From Candidatus Saccharimonadota bacterium (GTDB taxonomy: Bacteria; Patescibacteriota; Saccharimonadia; Saccharimonadales; UBA4665), in NCBI GenBank assembly GCA_014377525.1, contig JACMPL010000014.1:1-36489 (forward strand): DNA of 36,489 nt, read 5' to 3'. Below the pieces are notes generated by a model. It was not told the origin of the DNA. It made no database searches and was given only the letters and a program-made list of their open reading frames with translations. The position numbers were made by a program, and so were the translations under genes. Positions 17,368-23,507 of the stretch are shown piece by piece (position 1 is the first letter of the stretch; each line of letters starts with the position of its first letter).

Positions 17368-18975
17368 CTAGGCCGCAGCGACCATCATTCTGGCGAGCTC
17401 AGCCGATAAATCAGCCATTTTTTTATTGACGGCGCTCATGACGGCACTCATACCGTGCTTGGTTTCGTGAAACACATCGGATTGTTTAACTTGCTCGGCT
17501 TCGTGTAAGGCAGTCGCTTGAGCCTCTCGCAAAATGTTTAAGAATTTTTTAATCAGCAGGTCGTTCTCGGGAAGTCCCAGATCGACCATGAGCTCGATAA
17601 ATTTTGCAGTCATGATTTCCGTCACCTCTGTAGTATCAGGCGTTTGATTCTCAAAGTACGATACTATCAGACTAGGTAATTCGGCTTGAATGGTTGCTAT
17701 GAACGTGTCGATTATTTGCTGCGTTTCTATCGCTGCTGCTTCGGGCTGCATTCCAACAACTCCGTCTAAGCTGTCACGCAGTAGTGAACGTACCTCATTG
17801 ATTACAGGATCGCTGAGTTTTTGCGCTGTTTCGATTAATCCCACTGGGGTTGAAGTCTCAACCTCATTCGTCTCTTGATGTCCAGTTTCACTAAAGCTTA
17901 GCAGCGTAGACTGTGTTGAAGTTTCTAGTTTAGATACAACCTCTCCCGCCTGATTCTCCAAATTAGTAGGAAATACATTTAACGGCTGCTCGGAACCGGT
18001 TTGATGTTCAATGGTAGCGGCTGGCAAGGCAAACTCATCATCAAAATTAGGCTCAATAACTTGTTCGGTGGCAATAATATCAAACTGAGTTTCGCTATTA
18101 GCTAACGCGGCTATCTTGAGATCTTGTAATTTTTCGACGCGCCTAACTGGCTTTGGTAGTTTGGTAGTTCTAAGAGCCTGCACAGTGGCTTTCGGCTCAA
18201 GAGATTCTGACTCAGTTCCCGGGCTATGGCTTACTAATTTTTCTACAAAAGAGTCATGTTGGCTATCGCCAATATTCGCAGTTACAGCCTCAGTCACTGC
18301 AGTCTTAAGCAAGTGGTCGACAATTTCCGTATGGTTGATTATGGCGGGCTTACTGGCTAAATCCGCAGTGTTTTCGGGAACTAAATCTATCAAAGTGATT
18401 TCTCGGACCTTGTTGGCCATTGGAGTATCGACCAAGCGATTTTTAGGGCTAATCGTTGATAATTTCACTGGCTCGTTGGTCGAAAGCGTATCTTTTACGT
18501 CTGGCTTGGCAACTTTCTCGTCGGACTGCGATGCTGATTTATTCGCCTCTGCCACCGCGGTAGCTATTTTGGCATCAATCCTGATTTCGAGGTCAATTGC
18601 CTTCTCGAGCGCTTCGGGACCTTTCATAGCAAGTTTGAGTAAGTATGGACAAGGTTTAAAGACCCCTTTACGCGATAAGGCCTCGGCCTGTACTGTATCG
18701 TCATTTGACTTACCTACATCGCCAATAGCCAGCCTGGTGATCAGCGTTATAACCTCATCTTTAGTCATTTTTATCTCACTGCCGTCCTCGTGACTGTAGC
18801 TAAGTATCGTGTCGCCACTGTAGCTTTCTCTTTGGGATTTCTGGTTGATCGGCGGGCTTGGCGGTACTAATGACTGCTGCGTATTCTCTGCTAGATTACT
18901 GGTCTGCTGCGAAATTAAGCGTTCGCTAGCGTCTGCTCTAAGCGATGTATCGGGACTTTGAACAACTTCTGGCAT
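17368..18975 (-). CDS. large acidic low-complexity protein, unknown function
   Basis: Unrecognised. The 535-residue protein has no signal peptide and no membrane helix. Residues about 60-150 look folded (SHEDGSEIKMTKDEVITL, then CPYLLKLAMKGPEALEKAI), the middle (about 150-380) is Ser/Thr/Glu-rich and probably disordered, and the C-terminal 150 residues are helical (LIETAQKLSDPVINEVRSLL, then a Met/Ala-rich end). The ATG at 18975 is preferred over a TTG at 18978. The stop codon of the upstream gene ends three bases before this start, so translation is coupled. It may be an intracellular scaffold for the envelope proteins encoded downstream, as an inference. Confidence 0.65.
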   Translation of the reverse strand: MPEVVQSPDTSLRADASERLISQQTSNLAENTQQSLVPPSPPINQKSQRESYSGDTILSYSHEDGSEIKMTKDEVITLITRLAIGDVGKSNDDTVQAEALSRKGVFKPCPYLLKLAMKGPEALEKAIDLEIRIDAKIATAVAEANKSASQSDEKVAKPDVKDTLSTNEPVKLSTISPKNRLVDTPMANKVREITLIDLVPENTADLASKPAIINHTEIVDHLLKTAVTEAVTANIGDSQHDSFVEKLVSHSPGTESESLEPKATVQALRTTKLPKPVRRVEKLQDLKIAALANSETQFDIIATEQVIEPNFDDEFALPAATIEHQTGSEQPLNVFPTNLENQAGEVVSKLETSTQSTLLSFSETGHQETNEVETSTPVGLIETAQKLSDPVINEVRSLLRDSLDGVVGMQPEAAAIETQQIIDTFIATIQAELPSLIVSYFENQTPDTTEVTEIMTAKFIELMVDLGLPENDLLIKKFLNILREAQATALHEAEQVKQSDVFHETKHGMSAVMSAVNKKMADLSAELARMMVAAA

Positions 18976-18978
18976 CAA

Positions 18979-19332
18979 CTAGTCAGACTTCTCGGCCACT
19001 TGCTTTATAACATCTTTTAGATACATTTTGACTAGCTCATCTGCATATGCAACTGCATCGTCGCGATCAGGATCGTCGCCAGGTTTCGTATCAGGTCCAG
19101 AGTTTTTGATTGTCTCGGCTATATATTGTAATCGATCCCTAGCTTTGGGATAAATCCAGCACACTTCGACAAATTGCTCTGCTCTCATTGGCTTGCCGTC
19201 TATTTGATATTTGTCAAATGTTTCACCGATAAGACTTCCGTAGCCAAGCACAGTCAATAGGTCACTGCCAAAATTTGGTGGTATTTCTGGGATCCGTTCC
19301 GGTGATGCCCCGGCTTGCTCGTGTGCTGTCAT
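18979..19332 (-). CDS. small cytoplasmic protein, unknown function
   Basis: Unrecognised. About 117 residues, without signal or membrane segments; aromatic and charged helices in the second half (RDRLQYIAETI, later AVAYADELVKMYLKDVIKQVAEK). The open frame reaches a TTG at 19341, but the ATG at 19332 is chosen because a TGA-GATAAT extended -10 box (19341-19349) ends eight bases upstream of it, giving a leaderless mRNA. It is the first gene of a four-gene run (19332 to 15767) and is coupled to the 535-residue gene. Confidence 0.6.
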   Translation of the reverse strand: MTAHEQAGASPERIPEIPPNFGSDLLTVLGYGSLIGETFDKYQIDGKPMRAEQFVEVCWIYPKARDRLQYIAETIKNSGPDTKPGDDPDRDDAVAYADELVKMYLKDVIKQVAEKSD

Positions 19333-19340
19333 ATGACCCA

Positions 19341-19349
19341 ATTATCTCA
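19341..19349 (-). promoter_or_regulatory. extended -10 promoter of the four-gene envelope run
   Basis: TGA-GATAAT on the minus strand, eight bases before the ATG at 19332. It is probably the main promoter for the genes down to 15767. Confidence 0.5.
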
Positions 19350-19373
19350 GAACAAGGCCAGATAGTCTAGAGT

Positions 19374-19390
19374 ACTTAAGTTTCTTAAGT
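19374..19390. promoter_or_regulatory. 17-bp perfect palindrome, candidate operator
   Basis: ACTTAAG-TTT-CTTAAGT lies between two divergent genes, about 45 bases upstream of the ATG of the His-rich protein gene (19436) and 25 bases upstream of the minus-strand -10 box at 19341. It is AT-rich, symmetrical and outside any gene. It could bind a dimeric repressor such as the MarR protein encoded at 21410-21865; that link is inference. Confidence 0.45.
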
Positions 19391-19435
19391 TAAGCCGAGC
19401 TGGGCAGTCGGCCATAAACAGGTTATGATAGTAGT

Positions 19436-20137
19436 ATGCCTAATATAATAAAATCTAATACTGTAAAGACACCAGTCGTACTTGAAGATAAGCCGGTTAC
19501 GCGTCGTAAACTTGCGGCATTCAAGCAGCCGAAAGCGATTTTCGTAGTGGGACTTCTGCTTGGTGCAGTACTAATTCTTGGTATCAGGTTTGTAAGCTAC
19601 ATGCCGATGCATCACACCCATTACCACGCCAACTTCGCACTCTACATTAATGGCATGCGTGAGCAGTTCAAAGACAAACAATATTACGAAGATGTGGCAA
19701 TTTGTAGCGCTTCTACCGGCATCACTTTTCCGCAGCAGCGGGCCCACATGCATGACGGCGTCAATTCGGTTGTCCACGTTCACGATAATTCCACGACCTG
19801 GGGTCAATTTTTTGAAAATATCGGCTGGTACGTCGGCCCTAATTTTGTTCAAACTAAAGCCGGCGTGATATATAAAGCCGATGGTGCAACGAAATTACAC
19901 ATCGTCATCAATGGCCAAGATTACACCGATTTAACACCGATAACCAACCAAGTTATTGGGGACAAAGACCGTTTATTGGTTAGCTACGGTGATCTATCGC
20001 AGAACCAAGTGAATTCCGAAGATAAAACGGTCGCTAGCACTGCCGCCAAATACGACGCCTCAATCGACCCCGCCAGCTGCGCCGGTGGCCATGATGAAGC
20101 GCCAACGCTCAAACAACGATTTAACAACTTATTTTAG
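19436..20137 (+). CDS. membrane-anchored exported His-rich protein, probable metal binding
   Basis: The 233-residue protein has a short cytoplasmic tail, one membrane helix (about 34-52) and an external domain with eight clustered histidines: HHTHYH at 59-64, HMH at 104-106 and HVHD at 114-117. Two Cys (about 90 and 215) may form a disulfide. The pattern HxHYHANFALYING with later HMHDG and HVHD looks like an extracytoplasmic copper- or zinc-binding domain, but I cannot name a characterised family. A TATGAT box ends six bases before the ATG (leaderless). The gene is convergent with the CopC-like gene, with two bases between them. Confidence 0.7.
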   Translation: MPNIIKSNTVKTPVVLEDKPVTRRKLAAFKQPKAIFVVGLLLGAVLILGIRFVSYMPMHHTHYHANFALYINGMREQFKDKQYYEDVAICSASTGITFPQQRAHMHDGVNSVVHVHDNSTTWGQFFENIGWYVGPNFVQTKAGVIYKADGATKLHIVINGQDYTDLTPITNQVIGDKDRLLVSYGDLSQNQVNSEDKTVASTAAKYDASIDPASCAGGHDEAPTLKQRFNNLF

Positions 20138-20139
20138 TC

Positions 20140-20700
20140 TTATTTGCTAGCTTTAGTAGCAGCATACCGGCCACCGCGGCGAACATTACTGACGGCTATC
20201 ATAACGAACACGATACTGACGGTCGCGCTGGTAATAAGCACTATACTTGGATCGGCTGTTTTAGCCGAAACGGCAGCCGTGCCGCCGGCTACACGGACTG
20301 GGTAATCTAGCTTGAAACTTTTTGTAGCTGGGTCGGTTGTCGTGCCGGTAACGATAAGATCGTAGACGTCAGCCGTTGGAAAATCGACGGTTGCTGAGCC
20401 CTTGCTGGCCGCGCCAAAGTAAGCAGGATTTATTTGATACTTTGTCACTGCACCGGTTGCGGACTTTACCGACAGGCTTAGGTCGTAATTGTTGATCGAA
20501 AAGGCTCCGTCGCTGCGGGCAAATAAGAAATAGATGCCGATTTGCTTACCGACAACCGGGTTATCGTCTGGGTTGATATGCAAAATAGCGTTAACGCCGT
20601 TATCCGACTCAAGTTCGTGGGCCGAGGCGGGCAAAGCACTGCTTAGGGTCACGTAACTCAGTAAAAATACTGACGACAAGATTACAAAAAAGTTCTTCAT
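20140..20700 (-). CDS. CopC/YtkA-like exported protein with predicted N-terminal His
   Basis: The 186-residue protein has a signal peptide with a consensus ASA cleavage site (24-26), so the mature protein would begin with His27 (HELESDNG). An immunoglobulin-like beta domain follows (about 27-135, with HINPDDNPVVGKQ and PTADVYDLIVTG), then one membrane helix (about 153-172) and a basic tail. CopC and related copper proteins coordinate copper through the N-terminal amine and His side chain, and YtkA-like domains have the same overall shape. Metal binding is inferred. Its ATG overlaps the stop of the ferric-reductase-like gene (ATGA), so the two are translated together. AGAGGT lies upstream. Confidence 0.68.
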   Translation of the reverse strand: MKNFFVILSSVFLLSYVTLSSALPASAHELESDNGVNAILHINPDDNPVVGKQIGIYFLFARSDGAFSINNYDLSLSVKSATGAVTKYQINPAYFGAASKGSATVDFPTADVYDLIVTGTTTDPATKSFKLDYPVRVAGGTAAVSAKTADPSIVLITSATVSIVFVMIAVSNVRRGGRYAATKASK

Positions 20701-21359
20701 AATACCTCTTTCTGAATAGGTTTAGCGAGTTTACGTGATTGGTTTCGATACAGATGGCCGCCGATTATCAGTAAACCGACCGAGCCAAAAGCAGCTAATA
20801 CTGGCGCCGTCTTGGCATGTACCCCAATCAGCGCGACATGTACTACAACCAGTGCCGCCGCGACGTAAACCAGTCGGTGCAGCCGGAACCACCAGATGCC
20901 CATTGCCCGAAATGCCCGGTTGAACGACGTTGCCGCCAAAGCCAGCAGAATGATAAGCGCAAATAATCCGACTAAAAATGCTCGTTGGTAGGTGAGCGGT
21001 AAATCTAGTGGATTTACCGATTTAAACTGTGCAATATACGTTATCAGACTATGCAAGAGCGCGAACCAGGCAGCACCGATACCTATTAGTCGTCGAGCTT
21101 CAAACAGCTGCCGCCTGCCGGGTAGCCGCTTAAATACCGTTAAAGTTGGGCCTATCAGCAGAGCAACCGACAAGAAGCCGATACTGAGCCAGCCGTAGGA
21201 TTCTTCTAGCCGTATTGTTGCTAAGCTACCGCCACCGTACAATGTTTCGCTTAGCCACAGAACCTCCAGCGTGATTAAAGCTATGCTAATAGCAATATAA
21301 AACCTAACACCAGCTATCCAGGTACGAATGATTTTTTTTGCAGAATTCATATTATACAT
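20697..21359 (-). CDS. ferric-reductase-like transmembrane haem protein (MsrQ/FRD type)
   Basis: The 220-residue protein has about six helices. Histidines sit at 103 (ALLHSLITY), 161 (WWFRLHRLVY) and 174 (VVVHVALIG); the last two are 13 residues apart on one helix, the spacing used for stacked b-haems in ferric reductases, NADPH oxidases and MsrQ. No flavin or NAD domain is present, so electrons must come from a partner. Family role: moving electrons across the membrane to reduce metals or oxidised proteins. It is downstream of marR and overlaps the CopC-like gene by four bases. Two ATGs (21359 and 21350) are possible starts. Confidence 0.75.
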   Translation of the reverse strand: MYNMNSAKKIIRTWIAGVRFYIAISIALITLEVLWLSETLYGGGSLATIRLEESYGWLSIGFLSVALLIGPTLTVFKRLPGRRQLFEARRLIGIGAAWFALLHSLITYIAQFKSVNPLDLPLTYQRAFLVGLFALIILLALAATSFNRAFRAMGIWWFRLHRLVYVAAALVVVHVALIGVHAKTAPVLAAFGSVGLLIIGGHLYRNQSRKLAKPIQKEVL

Positions 21360-21384
21360 GGTACGCTACCACTGTTAAAAACAA

Positions 21385-21408
21385 TAGTTTAATTATGTAG
21401 ATTAACTA
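21385..21408. promoter_or_regulatory. imperfect palindrome between marR and the haem protein gene
   Basis: TAGTTTAAT-N7-ATTAACTA, symmetrical except for one extra base, lies in the 50-base gap just before the ferric-reductase-like gene. It is AT-rich and shares GTT/AAC ends with the palindrome upstream of marR (21955-21973), so it may be a second site for the same regulator. Confidence 0.35.
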
Positions 21409-21409
21409 C

Positions 21410-21865
21410 CTACACTCCTGGCGCTGCATTATCCCTGAATGCAGCGAGCGTCTTAAAATAACCGTTGACCTCTTTGTTTGATAAGCCCTCTTCTAGTTCA
21501 GCTGTCTTTTTCTGTAAGTCTTTGTCTACCTTAGCGATCACTTTCTGACCAGCTGAAGTTAGGCCAACCGGTTTCGTACGCTTATCACCGGTATTCGCTT
21601 TACTCTCGACCAGCCCAGCCTTGATGAGTGAACGCGACAGTCTGGTTATGAGTGGAACCTCTACTTCAAGCGAGCGAGCAATGTCAGTTATACGTAGACC
21701 AGTGGCGCTTTCGTACAAGACACTAAGCATCATCCACTGCGTAGTGTTCAAATCAAATCGATTAAGCACACTGTTCACGGCCAATCTGATGCGCCGGTAG
21801 GCAACGACCTGCAAAATCGCTTTTTTGTGGGTTGGGAGAGCTTCAGTCTTTTTTTGTAGTTTCAT
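21410..21865 (-). CDS. MarR-family transcription regulator
   Basis: The 151-residue protein has the MarR winged-helix fold: a helical dimer arm, then LNTTQWMMLSVLYES, the HTH GLRITDIARSLEVEVPLITRLSRSLIKAGLVE (about 56-87) and the wing D-KRTKPVGLTSAGQKV (about 93-108). MarR proteins usually repress their own operon and respond to oxidants, phenolics or metals. There is no Cys, so direct thiol sensing is unlikely. It is the first gene of a probable operon with the haem membrane protein and the CopC-like protein. The Shine-Dalgarno AAGGAAAGG is eight or so bases from the ATG, so this gene has a normal leader. Confidence 0.88.
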   Translation of the reverse strand: MKLQKKTEALPTHKKAILQVVAYRRIRLAVNSVLNRFDLNTTQWMMLSVLYESATGLRITDIARSLEVEVPLITRLSRSLIKAGLVESKANTGDKRTKPVGLTSAGQKVIAKVDKDLQKKTAELEEGLSNKEVNGYFKTLAAFRDNAAPGV

Positions 21866-21926
21866 ATAGTGCCTTTCCTTAGCTTATTGGGAGAGAGGAA
21901 TTTTTTAGTATATATCAGAAAGTCTT

Positions 21927-21973
21927 AGTATAAGCTGAACCAAACCAAACAATTGTTAAATAATTTACTTAAC
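21927..21973 (-). promoter_or_regulatory. marR promoter and candidate autoregulatory operator
   Basis: A -10 box TATACT (21927-21932, minus strand) lies about 60 bases upstream of the marR ATG. At 21955-21973, where the -35 region falls, there is a 19-base palindrome GTTAAATAATTTACTTAAC with only one mismatched pair. This is the size and position expected for a MarR operator. It also lies about 65 bases upstream of the plus-strand DUF4383-like gene and could control that as well. Confidence 0.5.
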
Positions 21974-22038
21974 ATTGTTCATTTCCTTGTTGGAATTAAG
22001 CATAATCGAAATCAATTATTACAAACAAATGAGTACTT

Positions 22039-22430
22039 ATGTTGAAGAAATTAGCGCTAGTGTTTGGGGTGGTCTTTATATTAGTCGGTCTGCTAGGTTT
22101 CGTACCAGGCATTACCACTTCGCATAGTGACGGAATGAAATATCTACTCGGATTTTTATGGTTGGTGGCATCTACAATGCTGTTCACCTGCTTTCGGGCG
22201 CAGCAGCCGTCCATACCGGAGTGACATTAGAAAAGTTTGCTCGACTGTATTATATTGTTTTCGGATCAGTGTATGCCCTAGTGATGTTCATCGGATTCAT
22301 ACAAGGTGATACGATTCTTGAAATTTTCTACGTTAATGCCGCGGATAAATTCTTGCACTTATCCCTGGTAATTGCAATCATTGAAATCGGCGCTACCATA
22401 AAACCTAACATACTGCTTACCGCAAAATAG
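22039..22430 (+). pseudogene. DUF4383-like membrane protein split by a -1 frame change
   Basis: Two overlapping frames together make one protein of the DUF4383 type. The first (22039 onward) gives VFGVVFILVGLLGFVPGIT and a stretch ending KYLLGFL. The second starts at 22158 with MVGGIYNAVHLLSGAAAVHTG and ends with two more helices at 22430. The family normally has these parts in one reading frame, joined exactly here. The break is at a run of five T (22153-22157): one extra T would restore the frame. Without the shift the first frame ends at 22224 as 61 residues. It could be a pseudogene, a sequencing error, or a site of -1 ribosomal frameshifting (the codons TTT TTA followed by ATG). Confidence 0.72.
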
Positions 22431-22443
22431 TGTAGACATTTAC

Positions 22444-22482
22444 AAATTAAATACACCCGGAATATCCGGGTGTATTTAATTT
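22444..22482. terminator. strong bidirectional terminator hairpin
   Basis: A perfect inverted repeat of 17-18 pairs: AAATTAAATACACCCGG, a five-base loop AATAT, and its complement. The AT-rich outer parts give a T-rich tract on either strand. It separates the plus-strand DUF4383-like gene from the minus-strand microprotein gene and probably terminates both. Confidence 0.85.
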
Positions 22483-22497
22483 AGGCACAGCTATACG

Positions 22498-22587
22498 TTA
22501 TAACTTCTTCAGTAATCGATCGATTTTTAGCAGACCTTGATTAGTTGTACTTGAAAATTCAAAAGCTAGATTGCTTTTTGACTTCAT
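22498..22587 (-). CDS. 29-residue microprotein with complete expression signals
   Basis: This short frame begins MKSKSNLAFEF, continues with a polar Ser/Thr/Asn stretch, and ends with an amphipathic Leu/Lys helix (LLKIDRLLKKL). No family is recognised. The case that it is real is its signals: consensus promoter (22644-22671), a leader of about 50 bases, AGAGGAAC nine or so bases upstream of ATG, and a long terminator hairpin 16 bases after the stop. The Lys/Leu-rich C-terminal helix could bind a membrane or partner protein. It could instead be a short bacteriocin-like or toxin peptide; nothing decides this. Confidence 0.6.
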   Translation of the reverse strand: MKSKSNLAFEFSSTTNQGLLKIDRLLKKL

Positions 22588-22643
22588 ATTATTAGTTCCT
22601 CTTTTATTTTAATAGTTTTTGTTTGTGATCACTAACACTACGT

Positions 22644-22671
22644 ATTATACACATAATTGCTCTTTTGTCAA
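22644..22671 (-). promoter_or_regulatory. consensus promoter of the microprotein gene
   Basis: A perfect -35 TTGACA (22666-22671) and perfect -10 TATAAT (22644-22649) are separated by 16 bases. It is the strongest vegetative promoter in the window. Just downstream, in the predicted leader, is the palindrome GTGATCAC (22624-22631), flanked by TTn and nAA, which could be an operator. Confidence 0.8.
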
Positions 22672-22725
22672 AAATACTACGCTGTGTTAACTGTTTCTCG
22701 ATCTAACCCAATCATACTGCTAATA

Positions 22726-22747
22726 GTACTTAGTAACAACTAAGTAC
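22726..22747. terminator. hairpin after the 106-residue gene
   Basis: GTACTTAGT-AACA-ACTAAGTAC, a perfect nine-pair stem four bases past the stop codon of the minus-strand gene at 22751. There is no clear T tract, so termination strength is uncertain. Confidence 0.5.
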
Positions 22748-22750
22748 AGT

Positions 22751-23071
22751 CTACTCTGTTGTCGTTTTTACTGGTCGCGTGGTGAGATAAAATAATACAG
22801 CTGCAATGACGAACAATAGCACCGAAAGACTTGATAGGGCGACGTTAGAACCGCCGCCGTGCGACGATACTTCTGGCTTGGCCGTCGTGATACTGGCTGT
22901 TGCTGGAAAGGCGACCGTCGAGACGGACGGCGACGTAAGTTCTATACCACCGGACGAGGCGTTCAATAAGCTTGTCGTCGTGCCCGGCTGGACTGCGGTT
23001 TGGTTTGCTGACGACTGCGGTGCTTGCGTACTACTCTGGGAAGCACTTTGGGTTACGGGTAAATCATTCAT
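22751..23071 (-). CDS. small tail-anchored Ser/Thr-rich protein, unknown function
   Basis: Unrecognised. The 106-residue protein starts with a Ser/Thr/Gln/Pro-rich region (1-70) without a signal peptide, followed by a Gly patch, one membrane helix (about 77-96) and a short basic tail. The order (disordered part, helix, basic tail) suggests a surface-exposed N-terminus with the tail in the cytoplasm. A TATACT box ends seven bases before the ATG, so a leaderless mRNA is predicted. A hairpin at 22726-22747 follows the stop. Confidence 0.6.
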   Translation of the reverse strand: MNDLPVTQSASQSSTQAPQSSANQTAVQPGTTTSLLNASSGGIELTSPSVSTVAFPATASITTAKPEVSSHGGGSNVALSSLSVLLFVIAAVLFYLTTRPVKTTTE

Positions 23072-23507
23072 AAAATAAAGTATAAAGTGTATCAGCTACG
23101 AAACAAAACTTAAGGGTTCGCTAAACTTCGCGCCGCGATAAGAAATTGCAACCAGCTGTTAACGGTAAGCTCGGTTGGGCTCCGTTCTATATAATGTCGT
23201 AGAACCCCCGCAACATATCTAAGGTTAGAGTGGTAAGCATTGCTACACTATGCATTTGTCTCATCTCTCGCTAAACCGCATATAGCGTAGCAATAGCAAC
23301 CAAGACTCTCGACACCGGTCTAAGCGTTTTTGAGGGAAGCGTTTAGTAATGGCTTAGCAGCTAAACTATCCATGCCAGCCTGCTCCCAGCTATGCTGAGT
23401 TGAGGACATCTGTGCGGTGAAATGGTAGCTTAGTAATCTTACTTTAGGCAAAAGCTGCATACTATGCAGTGATAGTAGCCGCCTTTTAACAAAATGGCAA
23501 AGGACAC
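23072..23507. other. 436-base gap downstream of the pilin operon with two hairpins
   Basis: No credible gene is seen here. A long imperfect stem pairs 23239-23254 (ATTGCTACACTATGC and one more base) with 23278-23294 across a loop of about 23 bases. A perfect palindrome CTGCATA-C-TATGCAG lies at 23455-23469, about 40 bases after the stop of the pilin-like gene on the minus strand; with the flanking AAAAG and CTTTT it probably forms that operon's terminator. The upstream stem could be part of a small RNA. Confidence 0.45.

Noticed and set aside
20697-20700. Possible alternative genetic code (TGA as Gly)
   Set aside because: TGA is the stop of the ferric-reductase-like gene in an ATGA overlap, and all long genes read through without in-frame TGA, so the standard bacterial code fits.
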